64,000 bases of DNA from a virus. The stretch is taken from the IMG/VR virus record IMGVR_UViG_3300042562_001046, positions 1 to 64,000 of that record; one strand, written 5' to 3'. Numbering within the stretch: position 1 is the stretch's first letter; the number at the start of each line of letters is the position of its first letter. The translations under genes and the position numbers were made by a program. The notes beneath the pieces were generated by a model. It did not search any database. It had not been told where the DNA came from and was given only the letters and a program-made list of their open reading frames with translations. Below, piece after piece: positions 58,328 to 64,000 of the stretch.

Positions 58328-58725
58328 GCACCCCGGAGAACACGTTTATCGCCTCTGTGCACAGGCATCTGCCGCCTGAGCTGTACCGGATGAAGAACCA
58401 CAACCAGTACAACTCAGGCATCCCAGATGTCTGGTACAGCGGCTATAAAGCGGACCTCTGGATTGAGTACAAGTTCATCGTGTTGCCCAAACGCGCTGAC
58501 ACAATGATCGTGCCCAACCTCTCCAACCTTCAACATGAGTGGCTATTACAGCGACACATGGAAGGCCGGAGAGTGGGCGTTATAGTTGGGTGTAAAGAGG
58601 GAGGTGTGTGGATAAAAAATACAGATTGGGGCCGCCCGTGCTCCTGTGAAGATTTCCATCAAAAAATACTGACTCGAGCAGTTATTGCCGACCTAATCAA
58701 AGATGAAGTCGGCCGGTGTTTCTAG
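58324..58725 (+). CDS. VRR-NUC-like PD-(D/E)XK endonuclease
   Basis: 133 residues. NQYNSGIPDVWYSGYKADLW followed by IEYKFIV gives a PD...(D/E)xK active site (P-D in GIPDVW, E-Y-K in DLWIEYKF). The rest (LSNLQHEWLLQRHMEGRRVG) fits the compact VRR-NUC/Holliday-nuclease-like fold. A 4-bp overlap couples it to the diphosphohydrolase. Probably resolves or trims phage DNA. Confidence 0.7.
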   Translation: MSTPENTFIASVHRHLPPELYRMKNHNQYNSGIPDVWYSGYKADLWIEYKFIVLPKRADTMIVPNLSNLQHEWLLQRHMEGRRVGVIVGCKEGGVWIKNTDWGRPCSCEDFHQKILTRAVIADLIKDEVGRCF

Positions 58726-58776
58726 GTCTCCTCCGTCTCGATCCTCCAGATCTATTCAACTTCCTTCTAACCCAAA

Positions 58777-59160
58777 ATGAGAAACAACGAAACCGGACTC
58801 TTTCCGGCACTTGAAAAAATCCTACGAGCTTCCTCCGTTCCTTTGGACTGTCAAACAATGTTTGACATGCCCGAGGTAAAACAACACGCGGCGTCTGTGA
58901 ACCGCGTCTCTGACTACCTTGGCGGCCTCTGGCGCAAAGGTGTTGTCGTACGTCTAGCCGCCCCCAAAGTTGAGGGCACTCGCGCTCGGTGGATGTATGA
59001 ATGGAAGGGCAACCGAGGCCCCAAGCTCCACGATGCTATCGAGTACACCCCGCGTGTGCTGGCCGATCGCCCCTCTGTCCTGATCACTGAGGAGGGCAAC
59101 GTCATCACCATTGAGATGCCTCACCTCGTGATTTCCATACGGCAGAAGCCGGGCAATTAG
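58777..59160 (+). CDS. winged-helix-like DNA-binding protein
   Basis: 127 residues. Residues about 15-70 (ASSVPLDCQTMFDMPEVKQH, SVNRVSDYLGGLWRKGVVVR) read as a winged helix with recognition helix VNRVSDYLGGLW. The C terminus is beta-rich (SVLITEEGNVITIEMPHLVI). A weak terminator follows. A regulator or initiator accessory is plausible; identity unproven. Confidence 0.55.
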   Translation: MRNNETGLFPALEKILRASSVPLDCQTMFDMPEVKQHAASVNRVSDYLGGLWRKGVVVRLAAPKVEGTRARWMYEWKGNRGPKLHDAIEYTPRVLADRPSVLITEEGNVITIEMPHLVISIRQKPGN

Positions 59161-59165
59161 TCAGA

Positions 59166-59183
59166 GGGGCATGAGCCCCCTTT
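59166..59183 (+). terminator. GGGGC/GCCCC hairpin
   Basis: GGGGC-ATGA-GCCCC followed by CTTT, 5 bp after the stop at 59160. Short T tract, so termination may be partial. Confidence 0.4.
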
Positions 59184-59191
59184 ACTCGGGC

Positions 59192-59208
59192 CTAACATCT
59201 AATATCTA
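59192..59208 (+). promoter_or_regulatory. CTAACATCTAATATCTA motif
   Basis: Two CTAA-type half-sites end at the ATG 59208. It follows the terminator-like hairpin, as at 56673. Confidence 0.4.
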
Positions 59209-59441
59209 TGTTCGATCTATTGACGAAAGAAGAAGACGTCCAAGCCTCGAACATGGGATGGGCGCTGCAATACGTCTACGACCTGGACACCGCCCGGTGG
59301 CGTGTTCAGGTTCTCACCACCAACCCTGTCCACCCTAACGCGGAAGCGGCCGGCGCGCACGTCGTCGGCCAGGCCCGCGCTGGTCAGCCCCTCGCAACCA
59401 AAGCCATCCGCCTTGTGATGGCCAGCAACCAACGCACATGA
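59208..59441 (+). CDS. 77-aa protein before ligase
   Basis: MFDLLTKEEDVQASNMGWAL with a beta stretch YVYDLDTARWRVQVLTTNPV and a helix AEAAGAHVVGQARAGQPLAT. Overlaps the ligase start by 4 bp. No family known. Confidence 0.55.
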   Translation: MFDLLTKEEDVQASNMGWALQYVYDLDTARWRVQVLTTNPVHPNAEAAGAHVVGQARAGQPLATKAIRLVMASNQRT

Positions 59442-60394
59442 ACCTCAAACCCCTGCTTGCAGAAGACGCCAACCTTGCCAACGTCAAATTCCCGTGCTGG
59501 GCTCAGCCGAAGATCGACGGCGTCCGCGCCCTCAACCTAAACGGCACGCTCACCGGGCGCAGCCTGGACCCCTTCGAGGGGTTCGGCATCACCGAGCACT
59601 TCAGCCAACCCGAATTCATCGGCCTGGACGGGGAAATGACCCTAGGCAACGACCCCAGCTGCGGCGAGCGCCTGTGCAGCTTGACCACTGGCGCCATGGG
59701 CCGTTTCAAAGGCGTGACTGAGATGGCCGACCTGCACTGGTGGGTGTTTGACCTGATCACGCCTGACACCATCGACCTGGTGTATGCGGACCGATACCGG
59801 CTGCTGCATCAAACCGTGCGGGACCTTCAGTACGGCAACCGCAGGATCGACATCGTGCCCTACGTCGGCTGCAACAACCTGGCGCAGCTGCAGCACGCCG
59901 TGGCAGGGTTCTTTGAAGACGGCTACGAGGGCACCATCATCCGCAATCCCCAGGCCCTGTACAAACAGGGGCGAGCCACCAAGAAGAACCAGGAGCTGTG
60001 GCGTGTCAAGCCCTGGGCCGACGCCGAGATCCGCGTCACAGGCATTACCGAAGGGCAGATGAACGCCAACGAGGCCAAGACCAACACGCTGGGGCGCACT
60101 GAGCGCAGCAGCGCCAAGGCCGGCATGGTCCCCAACGGCCAGGTCGGCTCCGTCCAAGGCACCCTGCTTGCGGACTTCCACGACCCGATCACCGGCCGGC
60201 TGCTGTTCGGCAAAGGCCTGCCCGTGACCGTTGGCAGTGGCGAGATGTCCGTGGTCGAGGCCACGCGCTACTTCCGCGAGCCTAACCTGATCGTGGGCCA
60301 CGTGGTCAAGTTCAAGCACATGACCCACGGCGTCAAAGACCTGCCCCGCTTTCCGACCTACATGACGCACCGGCTGGCGCAGGACATGTCGTGA
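59438..60394 (+). CDS. ATP-dependent DNA ligase (T7-like)
   Basis: 318 residues. Nucleotidyltransferase motif I is AQPKIDGVRAL, with the adenylated lysine K25. Motif III FIGLDGEMTLG, motif IV DGYEGTIIRNPQALYKQGRA and motif V LWRVKPW are all present, followed by an OB-fold C-terminal domain. This seals nicks during replication and recombination. Closely packed with small genes and the integration module. Confidence 0.9.
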   Translation: MNLKPLLAEDANLANVKFPCWAQPKIDGVRALNLNGTLTGRSLDPFEGFGITEHFSQPEFIGLDGEMTLGNDPSCGERLCSLTTGAMGRFKGVTEMADLHWWVFDLITPDTIDLVYADRYRLLHQTVRDLQYGNRRIDIVPYVGCNNLAQLQHAVAGFFEDGYEGTIIRNPQALYKQGRATKKNQELWRVKPWADAEIRVTGITEGQMNANEAKTNTLGRTERSSAKAGMVPNGQVGSVQGTLLADFHDPITGRLLFGKGLPVTVGSGEMSVVEATRYFREPNLIVGHVVKFKHMTHGVKDLPRFPTYMTHRLAQDMS

Positions 60395-60594
60395 ACCACA
60401 AGCTGACCTATGACGGCGCGGCCCTGGTCGCACCCGGCAACAAGTGGATCCCGATCGGCCAGGACACGCCGCGGGGCGTGAAGCTGCTACTCATCTCTAG
60501 AAAATACCGTTCGGCGGCGCTGGGCATGTACCTGCCAGACGACAAGTTCTACACCCACTACTACCCCCTGCCGACGTTCGACGATCCGGTATGA
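60391..60594 (+). CDS. 67-aa protein
   Basis: GTG 60391 overlaps the ligase stop (GTGA). Beta-rich: LTYDGAALVAPGNKWIPIGQ then RGVKLLLISRKYRSAALGMY and a C-terminal THYYPLPTF. Overlaps the Xis-like gene by 4 bp. Unknown function. Confidence 0.55.
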   Translation: MNHKLTYDGAALVAPGNKWIPIGQDTPRGVKLLLISRKYRSAALGMYLPDDKFYTHYYPLPTFDDPV

Positions 60595-60926
60595 CCACTG
60601 AGCCGCTGCGCATCCTGAACCTGCAGGAGGCAGCGGCGTTGCTGCGCGTGCACAAATCCACCTTGTCCGGCCAGGCAGCAGCGGGGCTGGTCCCCGCTGG
60701 CAAGATTGGTCGAGCCTGGACGTTCATCGAGTCTGACCTCGTCGCACACCTACGAAACCAATACCTATGTCCCTCTACAAACAGCCCAGCAGTGAAATCT
60801 GGTGGGCCTACCTCACGCACCAGGGGGAGCGGCACCGCTTCTCGACTGGAGAAACTGATCGCGCTGCGGCGAAACGAGTTCACGACGAGCGCAAAGCCGC
60901 GCTCTGGAAAGAAACCCCTGCCCTAA
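60591..60926 (+). CDS. excisionase-like HTH protein overlapping integrase
   Basis: 111 residues. LNLQEAAALLRVHKSTLSGQ then AAAGLVPAGKIGRAWTFIES and DLVAHLRNQY is a MerR/HTH_17-type DNA-binding fold like those of excisionases. The remaining 50 residues are basic and low-complexity and are read in a different frame from the integrase start, overlapping it by 160 bp. A translational link to the integrase and a role in directionality are likely but not proven. Confidence 0.65.
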   Translation: MTTEPLRILNLQEAAALLRVHKSTLSGQAAAGLVPAGKIGRAWTFIESDLVAHLRNQYLCPSTNSPAVKSGGPTSRTRGSGTASRLEKLIALRRNEFTTSAKPRSGKKPLP

Positions 60927-61789
60927 AAGGCAAGACCTGGAACAACGCCATCGAGAAATGGCTGGACGCTGCCCCGCGCTCATATTCCGAGCTGCTGGGC
61001 ATCAAGAAGTTCAACCTGTACTTTCCCGACCGGCGGCTCAACAGCATCACGCCAGAGCTGGTTAACGAGGCCCTGTCGAAGTATTGCAAGACCGGGGCCA
61101 CCTACACGCGGCATCGGGCGCGTGTCGCTGGGATCCTGAACATGAACGGGGTGATCCTCAAACTCGACACCCGCAAGGTCAAGAAGAAGGCCCGTACCTG
61201 GCTGACCCACGAGCAGTGGGCGGCTCTGTACGCAGAACTACCGCCGCACATGCAGCCAATGGCAGAGTTTGCGGTGGAGACCGGTCTGCGCCAGTCCAAC
61301 GTGCTGAAGCTGGCATGGGACCGCGTTGACGTCAAACGCCGCCTGGTATGGATCGAAGCTGAGGACATGAAGGGCGGCACCGCCATCGGGATCCCCCTAT
61401 CAACTGGAGCACTGCGTGTCCTACAAGCCCAAACCGGGAAGCACCCTGAGTTCGTCTTTACGTACCAGAAGCGCCCCATCAAAGAAATCAAGACCGCCTT
61501 CATCGCCGCCTGTGTCCGAGCAGGAGTTGGTCGCATGGTGGACGGAGCGTATCGTGGGTTCACCTGGCACGGCTTTCGCCACACCTGGGCCACCTGGCAC
61601 GTCCAGAACGGCACCCCACTCGACGTCCTTCAGAAGCTAGGCGCCTGGAAAGACCACCGGATGGTGCTGAATTACGCCCACCACTCGCCTGGGCACTTGG
61701 CGAGTTTTGCTGACAACGCGAAGGAAAAATCATGCCTGACGCCGACGACTACTTCTGCATCGGTACCGACGGACGCCTCTGGATCCTAG
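60767..61789 (+). CDS. int: tyrosine recombinase (phage integrase)
   Basis: 340 residues. A SAM-like DNA-binding N terminus (MSLYKQPSSEIWWAYLTHQG) and a core with R175 (ETGLRQSN), a Lys in DMKGGTAIGIPLS, HGFRH (H268, R271), then LGAWKDHRMVLNYAHHS with Y303 as the nucleophile. The set is R-K-H-R-(H/W)-Y, complete. It integrates the phage at a tRNA gene; attP with a tRNA-Val 3' end lies 0.9 kb downstream. Confidence 0.95.
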   Translation: MSLYKQPSSEIWWAYLTHQGERHRFSTGETDRAAAKRVHDERKAALWKETPALKGKTWNNAIEKWLDAAPRSYSELLGIKKFNLYFPDRRLNSITPELVNEALSKYCKTGATYTRHRARVAGILNMNGVILKLDTRKVKKKARTWLTHEQWAALYAELPPHMQPMAEFAVETGLRQSNVLKLAWDRVDVKRRLVWIEAEDMKGGTAIGIPLSTGALRVLQAQTGKHPEFVFTYQKRPIKEIKTAFIAACVRAGVGRMVDGAYRGFTWHGFRHTWATWHVQNGTPLDVLQKLGAWKDHRMVLNYAHHSPGHLASFADNAKEKSCLTPTTTSASVPTDASGS

Positions 61790-61947
61790 GTAACCACGGG
61801 GGTTTTGAGGCTGCCGAGGACACCGCCCGCTCGCTGGACGTGGAGCCGGTCTGGATCTTCGGCCGCGAAACGGCGATCGCTTGGCGCGACAGCCTGAACC
61901 AAGCGCTGCCCAAACACAGCGCTTCACTCTCGATCGCCTACTCATGA
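61732..61947 (+). CDS. 71-aa protein overlapping integrase end
   Basis: MPDADDYFCIGTDGRLWILG with a beta motif then EPVWIFGRETAIAWRDSLNQ. Overlaps the integrase C terminus by 58 bp and the next start by 4 bp. Function unknown; it lies between integrase and attP. Confidence 0.5.
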   Translation: MPDADDYFCIGTDGRLWILGNHGGFEAAEDTARSLDVEPVWIFGRETAIAWRDSLNQALPKHSASLSIAYS

Positions 61948-62186
61948 CACATACCTTCCGCGCTAACCTTAAACAAGCAGCTCGTAACAACGAGACCGTC
62001 ACCATCGGCGGTGGGGAATTTGGCCCAGCAGAGCTGCATCAAGCAGCTCGCGCTTTAGAGCAAGGCGAGAAAGCAATCAACCTCTTGCACGCCATTGTCG
62101 ATCTCAACAGCACTACCAACGGCATGTTTAAAAGCATGCTGGAAGCCCGTACGTGGCTGCGCGAGATTGAAAGCAAGCCTACATGA
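61944..62186 (+). CDS. 80-aa helical protein
   Basis: ATG 61944 overlaps the previous stop (ATGA). NETVTIGGGEFGPAELHQAA continues to RALEQGEKAINLLHAIVDLN, with a C-terminal helix KSMLEARTWLREIE. Coiled-coil tendency. Function unknown. Confidence 0.55.
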   Translation: MTHTFRANLKQAARNNETVTIGGGEFGPAELHQAARALEQGEKAINLLHAIVDLNSTTNGMFKSMLEARTWLREIESKPT

Positions 62187-62560
62187 GCCGCCAAGCCCGT
62201 GATGATGGCACCAGCACCGCGCTGGCCGTCGCTGGCGAGGCCTGGTGCGGCCTGGCCGAATACTTCATCTACCGGTACTTTGTGCTGCAGGGCAGCCAAG
62301 GCGCTCGCTTTGAGGAGGCCCGGGCGTTTGCGGAGCTGTGCTTTTCGGCTAAGCCCCCACACCCCAACGCCTGGGGCTCCCTGGCGCTGCGTATGGCCAG
62401 CTCTGGCCTGATTGAGCGCACTGGCGATCACCGCCAAAGCACCCTGTTCCGCAACCACGCTCGATCGGCTGCGGTGTGGCGTGTGCGGCACCACACCTCT
62501 GTTTTGGCCCACCCAAACCCGCTGTTGTCCGCTGCTTGGAGGAGGAAAACCATGGCCTAA
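62183..62560 (+). CDS. 125-aa small phage protein (winged-helix-like)
   Basis: ALAVAGEAWCGLAEYFIYRY, FAELCFSAKPPHPNAWGSLA and a basic end (TLFRNHARSAAVWRVRHHTS). The PHPNAWGSLALRMASSGLI with ERTGDHRQS pattern resembles small winged-helix phage proteins of unknown role. It ends just before the attP region. Confidence 0.6.
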   Translation: MSRQARDDGTSTALAVAGEAWCGLAEYFIYRYFVLQGSQGARFEEARAFAELCFSAKPPHPNAWGSLALRMASSGLIERTGDHRQSTLFRNHARSAAVWRVRHHTSVLAHPNPLLSAAWRRKTMA

Positions 62561-62667
62561 AACCTACTCTAAGATCTTCTTGTATGGCGTAAAAGTATGG
62601 CATAGCACCCCGTTCTAACGTCTTCTAACGCCTCTCTAATCACGATCAAAGATGACTAGATCAAAAA
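62561..62667 (+). other. integration region arm with repeated TCTAA motifs
   Basis: Noncoding. Contains CTCTAAGATCTT (62567-62578) and three further TCTAAC/TCTAA half-sites between 62613 and 62640. They could be integrase arm-type sites or members of the dispersed regulatory family; no way to decide by eye. Confidence 0.35.
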
Positions 62668-62702
62668 AAATTCCTTATAAGTCATTGATTTATAAGGAAT
62701 TT
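62668..62702 (-). terminator. tRNA-type intrinsic terminator carried by attP
   Basis: AAATTCCTTATAA and TTATAAGGAATTT form a 13-bp perfect stem with a 9-nt loop. Read on the minus strand it is followed by TTTTTTTTGATC, a proper T tract. It lies directly downstream of the CCA end of the tRNA fragment, so after integration it would terminate transcription of the restored tRNA. Confidence 0.7.
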
Positions 62703-62704
62703 CT

Positions 62705-62750
62705 TGGTGGGCGGTGGAGGCTTCGAACCTCCGACCCCAGCAGTGTGAAG
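62705..62750 (-). other. attP core: 3' half of tRNA-Val(CAC)
   Basis: Read on the minus strand: anticodon loop TTCACAC (CAC anticodon), TGCTG, GGGTC, T stem GGAGG with loop TTCGAAG and CCTCC, then ACCGCCC-A-CCA. The 5' partner of the anticodon stem (TGACC where CAGCA would be needed) does not pair, so homology stops at the anticodon loop and this is a fragment, not a gene. This is the classic phage attachment core and predicts a host tRNA-Val(CAC) with identical 3' half. Confidence 0.8.
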
Positions 62751-62876
62751 GTCACCGCCGCGCCCCGCCAGGCCTTTATCCACGCCATTCTGCCCGAAAG
62801 TATGGCGGTTTCGGTATGGCCTAGGCCATAATTTTAAGAGCTAAGACAAGTCAACTTCATAACCCATAGGAATATC
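62751..62876. other. noncoding stretch right of attP
   Basis: About 126 bp between the attP core and ATG 62877. Besides GC-rich text near 62755-62770 I see nothing that reads as a gene or strong element. The tRNA 5' half is absent. Confidence 0.4.
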
Positions 62877-63071
62877 ATGGTCATTTACAAAACTTTCACC
62901 ACCTCCGCCGAAGGCGTCCAAACCATCAACTGGCAGGCATCCCAAACCGAGGCCAGCAAGGCCCGTGGTGCGGCCAAGAAGCTAGGCTCCAAGGCCGAAT
63001 CCCAGACCGTCAACATCCCCACAGCCAAGAGCCAACTGATCGGCTGGCTGAACGAGAACGCTGTGTGTTAA
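62877..63071 (+). CDS. 64-aa protein
   Basis: MVIYKTFTTSAEGVQTINWQ then ASQTEASKARGAAKKLGSKA, with a C-terminal helix. Basic-polar and probably folded as beta-alpha. TAGGAATATC precedes the ATG. Function unknown; first gene right of attP. Confidence 0.55.
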   Translation: MVIYKTFTTSAEGVQTINWQASQTEASKARGAAKKLGSKAESQTVNIPTAKSQLIGWLNENAVC

Positions 63072-63102
63072 TGTGACCTCCACAACAACACAGGGAGAAC
63101 TC

Positions 63103-63357
63103 ATGGATACATTTCAAGACCACAACGGATTTGGGAAAATCTTCGCCGTCGGGATCGTGATACTTTTTATCGCGATGGCCCGAGGCCTCATCAAGTCGCA
63201 GTCAGAAATTGCCCGTCGCACAAGGATTGTCATCGCGGTGCTGATCGGGCTCTCCGGCGCATCAGCTGTGGTGGCGGGATCTGGCCCAATCGGCTTGGTA
63301 ATCCTCCTCGCCATACTTGGCGCCGGCTACTGGATCTTCAAAGGTCGAGGCAAATAA
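63103..63357 (+). CDS. 84-aa membrane protein
   Basis: ATG 63103 follows AGGGAGAACTC, a strong ribosome site. Three hydrophobic segments: IFAVGIVILFIAMARG, IVIAVLIGLSGASAVVAG, and GPIGLVILLAILGAGYWIF. Inner-membrane protein of unknown function; a lysogenic or exclusion role is only a guess. Confidence 0.6.
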   Translation: MDTFQDHNGFGKIFAVGIVILFIAMARGLIKSQSEIARRTRIVIAVLIGLSGASAVVAGSGPIGLVILLAILGAGYWIFKGRGK

Positions 63358-63360
63358 TCC

Positions 63361-63636
63361 ATGCAGTCCAACTTCCTGCTCGGCAACCTCAGCATCACAG
63401 AAGACGCAAAGTATTGCCTACAGCGCATCCCGTACGACCTGATTGCTCGTCATGCAGTCAACGAACACGGCTCGCTCTCCAAACGGGAAGCCCGCCGCAA
63501 TGAGGTGGCCATGAAGACGATCGGTGAAATCACATCCCGCTACGCAGTCGACCCGACCAACCCCAAAGCCGGGAATGTTCTGGTCGTCACCAGCTGCGCC
63601 TGGAACGAAACCCTTGTCAAACTAGAAAGCGAATAA
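63361..63636 (+). CDS. 91-aa protein
   Basis: DAKYCLQRIPYDLIARHAVN and EHGSLSKREARRNEVAMKTI form a helical domain, followed by a beta end (AGNVLVVTSCAWNETLVKLE). Its stop overlaps the next ATG (TAATG). Unknown function. Confidence 0.6.
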   Translation: MQSNFLLGNLSITEDAKYCLQRIPYDLIARHAVNEHGSLSKREARRNEVAMKTIGEITSRYAVDPTNPKAGNVLVVTSCAWNETLVKLESE

Positions 63637-63755
63637 TGTCCTTCTTCTTCCTCCTCTCCCGAATCATCCGCATCGCGTACGTCACACTGCGTGCTGCTGC
63701 CGGATTCCTCATCGTCAGCCACGGCATTGTCCGTTGGGTCAACAACCACCGGTAA
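63636..63755 (+). CDS. 39-aa membrane peptide
   Basis: MSFFFLLSRIIRIAYVTLRA then AAGFLIVSHGIVRWVNNHR. Mostly hydrophobic with a basic end. TAATG overlap with the previous gene; ends just before a terminator. Confidence 0.5.
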   Translation: MSFFFLLSRIIRIAYVTLRAAAGFLIVSHGIVRWVNNHR

Positions 63756-63763
63756 AAGACAAG

Positions 63764-63793
63764 GCGGGTCAGCCCAGAGCTGGTCCGCTTTTG
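63764..63793 (+). terminator. intrinsic terminator 1 of right arm
   Basis: GCGGGTCAGC-CCAGA-GCTGGTCCGC (10 bp, two G-U) followed by TTTTG, 9 bp after the last stop codon. Confidence 0.65.
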
Positions 63794-63838
63794 TTCACGT
63801 ATTTACCGCCCCTTTTTGCCCCACTCATCTCTCTTCCC

Positions 63839-63862
63839 GCCGGCACTGCCCGGCTCTTTTTT
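63839..63862 (+). terminator. intrinsic terminator 2 of right arm
   Basis: GCCGG-CACTGC-CCGGC followed by TCTTTTTTA. Second terminator in tandem; with the one before it, probably ends rightward transcription. Confidence 0.65.
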
Positions 63863-63962
63863 ATTTCCCGAAGGGTATGGGGCGCGGGGTGGAGAAAGGC
63901 TGAAAACCTGCTTCAAACCCTGCGGGGCAGAGACGGCGTAGGCGGCGGCTTTTTCGGCCCAA
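63863..63962. other. noncoding right end
   Basis: About 100 bp of GC-rich text without a convincing plus-strand gene. A minus-strand frame (63803-63994) begins inside the 38-bp repeat, but it crosses the terminators and is not called. Confidence 0.4.
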
Positions 63963-64000
63963 CACTGGTGTAATAGTGTTAGACCCCTTTTCATTGGTAA
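63963..64000 (-). repeat. 38-bp inverted-repeat copy B
   Basis: Reverse complement of 37984-38021 at 36 of 38 positions. The match continues to the last base of the window, so the full repeat may be longer. Confidence 0.85.

Noticed and set aside
62705-62790. A complete tRNA gene at attP
   Set aside because: No matching 5' acceptor strand or D arm is found and the anticodon stem does not pair, so only the 3' half is present.
63803-63994. Minus-strand 63-aa frame at right end
   Set aside because: It reads through two terminators and starts inside the conserved 38-bp repeat; conservation there is better explained at DNA level.

Overview
The window is most of the genome of a tailed bacteriophage (or a prophage of one). 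The virion genes suggest a short-tailed, podovirus-like particle: a P22-type portal, a major capsid protein of the N4 gp56/DUF4043 type, a P22 gp10-like tail accessory protein, and no tape measure, sheath or tail-tube genes. A tyrosine integrase next to a tRNA-derived attachment site indicates temperate ability. The DNA is GC-rich. The attachment core matches the 3' half of a tRNA-Val(CAC) of the type common in Betaproteobacteria, so I infer a betaproteobacterial (Burkholderiales-like) host with moderate to low confidence. The sequence does not name the host.

Layout. Two divergent arms meet at about 34.66-34.89 kb. The left arm (34.65 kb down to 1, minus strand) runs: terminase small subunit, a 91-aa protein, terminase large subunit, a Dps/ferritin-like protein, portal, two small family proteins (gp49/gp66-like and RyR-like), scaffold, a lysis cassette (XhlA-like protein, holin-like protein, GH24 lysozyme), major capsid, adaptor and decoration-like proteins. 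It continues with about 20 kb of tail and appendage genes dominated by long internally repetitive proteins, and ends in a giant virion protein of at least 1745 residues that runs off the left edge.

The right arm (34.9 kb to 64 kb, plus strand) begins with small genes separated by hairpins (34.9-37.8 kb). An AT-rich origin-like gap (37.8-38.08 kb) precedes a primase-helicase, followed by tightly overlapped small genes (40.5-45.3 kb). An operon then pairs a MoxR-type AAA+ ATPase with a metallopeptidase/VWA protein (45.3-49.1 kb). After this come a DNA metabolism block (RecB/Cas4-like nuclease, SNF2-like helicase, family A polymerase, single-strand-binding-like protein, DEDD exonuclease, nucleotide pyrophosphohydrolase-like protein, PD-(D/E)XK nuclease, ATP-dependent ligase; 50.8-60.4 kb) and an integration module (Xis-like, integrase, attP; 60.6-62.8 kb). 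Three small genes and two terminators close the arm.

How it works together. The right arm supplies most of a replication and recombination apparatus plus the integration switch. The left arm supplies packaging, capsid, lysis and host adsorption. Three features link the two arms. A short palindrome (TCTAANTTAGA and variants) sits just upstream of start codons on both strands. A 38-bp inverted repeat lies beside the primase gene and at the right edge of the window. Stop-start overlaps (ATGA, GTGA, TAATG) are frequent and suggest translational coupling. No CI-like repressor was recognised, so lysogeny control is either outside the window or unconventional.
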